From JAKBCQ01 sp021807585 (lineage in GTDB: Bacteria; Planctomycetota; Planctomycetia; Isosphaerales; Isosphaeraceae), in NCBI GenBank assembly GCA_027325115.1, contig DAHWFG010000161.1, positions 1 through 18,434 of the forward strand: DNA of 18,434 nt, written 5' to 3'. Below the pieces are notes generated by a model that worked only from the letters and a program-made list of their open reading frames with translations, made no database searches and was not told the DNA's origin. A program made the position numbers and the translations under genes. Positions 14,689-18,434 of this stretch are shown here, in pieces (the stretch's first letter is position 1; each line of letters opens with the position of its first letter).

Positions 14689-17600
14689 ATGAAGGTGCTC
14701 AATAATATGATCCTCGATTATTATCAGATCCTGGGGGTCGATCGATCCGCCGATTCCTCCACGATCGAACAGGCTCTCGGTCGCAAGCGGATCGAATGGT
14801 CGAAAGGGACGCGTAATCCTAAAACGAAAATTCAATACCAAAAATATCTTGATGCAATTCCGGAAATAAAACGTTCCCTGTTGCACGACTCTGAAAGTCG
14901 TAAAGCTTACGACTCCGAACTCGACGCGTTGGTGCGGAAAGAGAAGCGAGAGAGGATCCAGGAATTCGAGCGGAAAGTTCGGCTCCGCTCGGCGAAGGGA
15001 GGGTTGAGCGCGATCGATCGCGACGAGCTGCGCGTGCTCGCGGCGAAAGAGGCGATCGACGATCAACTATTCGAAAACCTGACGCGGTCGATCGCCGATT
15101 TCAACCGGCCGTCGCGCGTTCAAGAGCCCCCCGAACCCGCTCCCGACGTCCAGGATAAGACGACGCGGCGCATGATCAACGACGTGCTCGGCCAGATCCA
15201 TAAAATTCATCTCTACGACGTCCTCGACATTTCCCGCGAAGCTCCGCTCGATCAGATCAAATCCAGGGCCGAGGATTTACGCGATCGTTGGAACAATAAA
15301 TCGCAAACGACCGCCGAGAAAACCGCGTGGCTCGACGCCGCGACGTTCGCGCAATCACACTTATGCGATCCGCAAAAACGAGCGCGTTATGATCGCACAC
15401 TCATTTATATGGCCGAAGAGGCGTTTCAAGACGCCGTGAAATTTACGATCGCACGCCTCCAGACGATCGACCCCGGCACCAAAGCCGAACTGCTGATCGA
15501 GGCCGGCCGAAACGGAATCGAATCTACACGTGCCGAATTATTGATAAAAAAATTGTGTAAACATCTGGATGTGGAGTGGGATTCGGCCGACGGAGCTTGG
15601 TACGTGCAAGCCGCGGTCGAGACGCGTCGCGAACTCCGTTGCGATTCGTGTTTCGGGCTCACCGATCACGCCGGGGCGGCGCGCGAATCGCAGCCCGAAT
15701 GTCGTCATTGCCGCGCCTCGCTCAAGTGGGAATGTCCGTCGTGCAAATCGACGCACTGGATCGATAAAAAACGATGCGATTGCGGCTTTTTTGAAGTCAA
15801 TCGCATTCCCTTGCTGCGCCGGTTCGAGGCGGCTCGACGCGCCGAGAAAATCCACGATTATCAAACGGCGCTCGAACATCTCGAACACGTTCGATCTTAC
15901 GCGCCCAATCATGTGGGCGCGCGGAACGGAATCGAGATCGTCAAAACTAAACTCGCCGAGATCGACCGCGCGATCGAGGCGTATCAATCCGAACTCGGTC
16001 GTAAGAGACTTGTCAAAGCGCTTGAGCATGTGGAAGAATGGATCAAACTCGTCCACGCCGGCGAGGAACGATCGCACGCGGCGCGGCGCGAACTCGCCGA
16101 GAAACTGCGCGAGGCTCAAGCGTTGGCCGCAACCGCCGCGGCTCTGGCGCCGACCGATCCCTCCCTCGCGCGGAAGAAATTCCGCGAAAGTCTGGCCATC
16201 GCCGCCGATCTCGCCGAAGCTCGCGAGGGACTCGCTCTTTGTCCCCCAGAACCCCCTCCCAAAATCGTCGCGGTCGTCGATCGCGATCGCTTCCGGATCC
16301 GCTGGGCCGCCGCGCCCGATCACTCAGGAGCCTCTCCGTTGCGCTATCGCGTCGTCCGCAAATGGAGAGGACTCCCGGCGGGAATCCACGACGGCGATAC
16401 AATCGCCGAGACCGAAAAAACAGGCTGCGACGACGAAACCGCGATCCCCGGCGAATACTACGGCTATTCGGTTTTCACCCTCAAAGGTTCCACTCACTCC
16501 CCGCGAGGCGCCACAACCTCAACCCAATTCCCCGCGCTCTTCGACCCGACCGATATTCGCATCGACGCGTCTCAAGGAAAAATCGACCTCTCCTGGAAAC
16601 TACCCGACGAGGCCGCGCACGCCCGCGTCGTTCGCAAAATCGGCGCTCCTCCCGCCAATTCCGAAGACGGCGTGCAAATCGAATGCTCGCGTGAACATGC
16701 ATCAGATTCCGGATTGAAAGAAGATTGCACGTATCATTATCTCATTAAAGCCGAATATAAGCTCGCCGACGGCAGACGGGGAATCTCGCTCGGCGTCGCG
16801 GTCTCGGCGATTCCCCAATCACCCCCCGTCGCCGTCGAGCGGTTGACGCTCAAACGCGAGACCGACGGTCGACTGCGTATTTCCTGGAAAAACCCCGCGG
16901 GAGCGTCGACTCGCATCCTCCGCTCGATTCGCCCTCCCGGACTCCTCCCCGACGAAGTCATCGATCCCCGCGATCTCGATAAAATCGACGGCGTACAACT
17001 CGAAAACGCCTCAAGCGAAACCACGTTCGACCACATACCTGAAGACATGTGGATTTGCTATTATACGCCGTTTTCGATCCGAGGCGGCCGCGGCGCGGCG
17101 GGACGATCGATCGCCTTCTCGTGTTTGGAGGACCCCGCCGAACTCCGCGCGGCGCGGATCGACGGCAGTCTCCGCGTCCATCTCCGCTGGCGCTGGAATT
17201 CCCACGCGGCGCAATCGCTGGTCGTCGTCAAATCCGGCGAGGGAGTGATCCATCCCGACGACCCGTCGGCTCTGTTCGAAATGGTCTCCGAGGATGAATA
17301 TAGCCGGTCGGGTTATCATGCGATTACCCTTCCACAAAACGTCGCGGGTCCGTGGCGAGTGCGCGTTTTCAGCGTGATCGCAATCGACGGTTCGCGGTTT
17401 TATTCGCCCGGTCTCGACCCGACCGCCGAAACCTTGATCCCCGGACCGACCCCCGAAATCGAGCTTTCCTATACGATCTTACCCCCCGTTTTCCCCGGCA
17501 AAAAACGAAAGGTCGCGTTTCAAACAAGGCCCGCGGGCGCCTCGATCCCGCCGACAATTTTGGTCGCACATCCTCGCGCCGTACCGTTATCATGCGACGA

Positions 17601-17775
17601 CGGCGAGATCGTCGCTCACTTCCCCGCCACCCGTGACGGCGCCGAACTGCCGATCCACGCCAAAGTGAAACTCTCGCGCAATCGCGTCCGCGTATTTGTA
17701 GACCCGGCCGCGAGCATGAACGGCTCACCGCCGATCCGAGTCCGTCATCCCGACGCCGACGGCGTAAGAGTTTAG
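14689..17775 (+). CDS. Multidomain protein: two degenerate J-like domains, zinc ribbons, FN3-like repeats
   Basis: A 1028-residue protein of unknown function with no signal peptide. Domains: J-like 1 (about 9-80; DYYQILGVDRSAD to RKAYDSEL); a helical charged linker; J-like 2 (about 173-240; HLYDVLDISREAP to RARYDRTL); a helical region (about 240-310); two zinc ribbons (C318/C321 with C338/C341, and C349/C352 with C363/C365); a TPR-like or coiled helical stretch (about 373-518); and about four FN3-like domains (524-616, 619-709, 712-812, 815-919) plus a C-terminal beta region. Neither J-like domain keeps the HPD tripeptide (WSKG and WNNK stand there), so Hsp70 stimulation is unlikely. Three FN3-like units share a VVRK..G.P...DG..I-like motif. 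Start ATG 14689; ATG 14707 has AAGGTG nine bases upstream and may be the true start. Confidence 0.85.
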   Translation: MKVLNNMILDYYQILGVDRSADSSTIEQALGRKRIEWSKGTRNPKTKIQYQKYLDAIPEIKRSLLHDSESRKAYDSELDALVRKEKRERIQEFERKVRLRSAKGGLSAIDRDELRVLAAKEAIDDQLFENLTRSIADFNRPSRVQEPPEPAPDVQDKTTRRMINDVLGQIHKIHLYDVLDISREAPLDQIKSRAEDLRDRWNNKSQTTAEKTAWLDAATFAQSHLCDPQKRARYDRTLIYMAEEAFQDAVKFTIARLQTIDPGTKAELLIEAGRNGIESTRAELLIKKLCKHLDVEWDSADGAWYVQAAVETRRELRCDSCFGLTDHAGAARESQPECRHCRASLKWECPSCKSTHWIDKKRCDCGFFEVNRIPLLRRFEAARRAEKIHDYQTALEHLEHVRSYAPNHVGARNGIEIVKTKLAEIDRAIEAYQSELGRKRLVKALEHVEEWIKLVHAGEERSHAARRELAEKLREAQALAATAAALAPTDPSLARKKFRESLAIAADLAEAREGLALCPPEPPPKIVAVVDRDRFRIRWAAAPDHSGASPLRYRVVRKWRGLPAGIHDGDTIAETEKTGCDDETAIPGEYYGYSVFTLKGSTHSPRGATTSTQFPALFDPTDIRIDASQGKIDLSWKLPDEAAHARVVRKIGAPPANSEDGVQIECSREHASDSGLKEDCTYHYLIKAEYKLADGRRGISLGVAVSAIPQSPPVAVERLTLKRETDGRLRISWKNPAGASTRILRSIRPPGLLPDEVIDPRDLDKIDGVQLENASSETTFDHIPEDMWICYYTPFSIRGGRGAAGRSIAFSCLEDPAELRAARIDGSLRVHLRWRWNSHAAQSLVVVKSGEGVIHPDDPSALFEMVSEDEYSRSGYHAITLPQNVAGPWRVRVFSVIAIDGSRFYSPGLDPTAETLIPGPTPEIELSYTILPPVFPGKKRKVAFQTRPAGASIPPTILVAHPRAVPLSCDDGEIVAHFPATRDGAELPIHAKVKLSRNRVRVFVDPAASMNGSPPIRVRHPDADGVRV

Positions 17776-17780
17776 ATATA

Positions 17781-17799
17781 TTATAATTAGCAATTATAA
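17781..17799. other. AT-only palindrome after the J-like gene
   Basis: TTATAATT (17781-17788) and AATTATAA (17792-17799) form a perfect 8-bp repeat with a 3-nt AGC centre, six bases after the stop. It is strikingly AT-rich for this region and contains TATAAT on both strands. It could be a weak hairpin at the transcript end or a protein-binding palindrome; no matching -35 element was found. Confidence 0.4.
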
Positions 17800-17919
17800 G
17801 AACCAGATCGCGCTTCTCCGATCCTCAATCGAATCGCTTTTCGCGGTAGGATGAATCGACGACGACCGTTTCGATTTGAGAATGTTTCGACGGAATTCTT
17901 CGCCTTGTGATTCGATTAA

Positions 17920-17935
17920 GGAGTTATGGAGTTAT
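17920..17935 (+). repeat. Tandem duplication of a ribosome-binding-site octamer
   Basis: GGAGTTAT occurs twice in direct succession (17920-17927 and 17928-17935). The second copy puts GGAG six bases before the ATG at 17938, the likely start of the DUF4058 gene. The first lies two bases from an in-frame ATG at 17926, which is itself created by the repeat. Confidence 0.7.
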
Positions 17936-17937
17936 CG

Positions 17938-18434
17938 ATGCCTTCGCCATTCCCAGGCGTGGATCCGTACCTGGAACGACGCGACCTTTGGCCCGATTTC
18001 CACAGCTCGCTCGCCGTCGAAATCCGCAACGAACTCAATCGCATCCTTCCCTCGCGTTATCTGGCGCGCACGGAATATCGATTTGAGCTCGATATTTACG
18101 AGGATGATGAACCGATGAGTCGTCGACAAATCGTCGCCGATGTGGGGATCGCTCGCGACGAATCGCGAACCTGCGCCGCTCGGCGATCGACGCTCGTGGA
18201 ACCGCCACGGCGTGAACTTTCCGAAGAGATCGAGATCTTCCAGGAGTGTCGAGCGGATTCGCCGAGCGTTCGTCGAGATTCACGAATCGGCCAAACCACA
18301 TCGTTTGATTACGGTCGTTGAAATCGTTAGCCCCTCGAACAAGCGTCCCGGTAGTGACCGCGCCTCGTATCTCGCTCGCAGACGCGAAATCCTCGCCGGA
18401 GACGCGAATTTCGTCGAGATCGACCTACTTCGAT
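17938..18434 (+). pseudogene. DUF4058 family gene, frameshifted and cut by the window edge
   Basis: The start MPSPFPGVDPYLERRDLWPDFH is the recognisable opening of the DUF4058 family, common in planctomycetes and cyanobacteria and without known function. The first frame reads well to about EEIEIFQE (near 18243), then becomes meaningless and ends at TGA 18319-18321. The family continuation appears in the next frame from about 18245: ERIRRAFVEIHESAKPHRLITVVEIVSPSNKRPG and ANFVEIDLLR, open to the window end. This needs one extra base (or loss of two) near 18241-18251. No slippery sequence is seen there, so it is either a broken gene or a sequence error. ATG 17938 fits the family start; ATG 17926 would add four residues. 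The C-terminus lies outside the window. Confidence 0.8.

Noticed and set aside
14119..15066. Leftward open frame of 315 codons
   Set aside because: It lies opposite the GAF-like and J-like genes, whose translations show coherent folds; the antisense product does not.
15569..16717. Rightward open frame of 382 codons inside the J-like gene in another frame
   Set aside because: The overlapping frame encodes the zinc ribbons and FN3-like domains; this one is Arg/Ser/Pro-rich without structure.

Overview
The window looks like a chromosomal segment of a GC-rich planctomycete. The evidence is a PVC-type heme-binding dehydrogenase of about 1200 residues, a HYExAFE-family protein, a DUF4058 protein, small lipoproteins, and GC-rich codon use with many CGATCG words. 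The order or genus cannot be fixed from this sequence. No mobile element, integrase, CRISPR array or rRNA was seen; this is mostly housekeeping plus lineage-specific genes.

Layout. Positions 1-346 hold no convincing gene. A small lipoprotein (347-583) and a YraN-type nuclease-fold protein (642-1040) run rightward. They converge, across a hairpin that overlaps both stop codons, on a leftward block. In transcription order that block is a HYExAFE nuclease-like protein (4278), a translationally coupled tiny membrane protein (3718), bioB (3346) and bioF (2251). BioB and BioF are the last and first steps of the shared biotin-ring pathway (dethiobiotin to biotin; pimeloyl thioester to KAPA). Divergent from this block is the large secreted PVC-type cytochrome/dehydrogenase (4542-8198). 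It is followed by efp (8379-8942) and an M20 metallopeptidase (9009-10178).

After a 348-nt gap come a low-complexity lipoprotein (10527-10988) and an RluA-family pseudouridine synthase (11100-11828). These face leftward greA (11888-12367) and a leftward four-helix membrane protein (12768-13163); a large stem-loop lies between those two leftward genes. The right end runs rightward: tRNA-Ala(CGC) with a readable promoter, a membrane-anchored mono-heme cytochrome c, a GAF-like protein, a 1028-residue protein with two degenerate J-domains, two zinc ribbons and a row of FN3-like domains, and finally a frameshifted DUF4058 gene cut by the window edge.

For novelty, the best candidate is the J-like/zinc-ribbon/FN3 protein (14689-17775), because neither J-like domain keeps HPD. 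Next are an EF-P whose loop carries Asn where the modified Lys or Arg normally sits, and the strong excess of CGATCG across the window.
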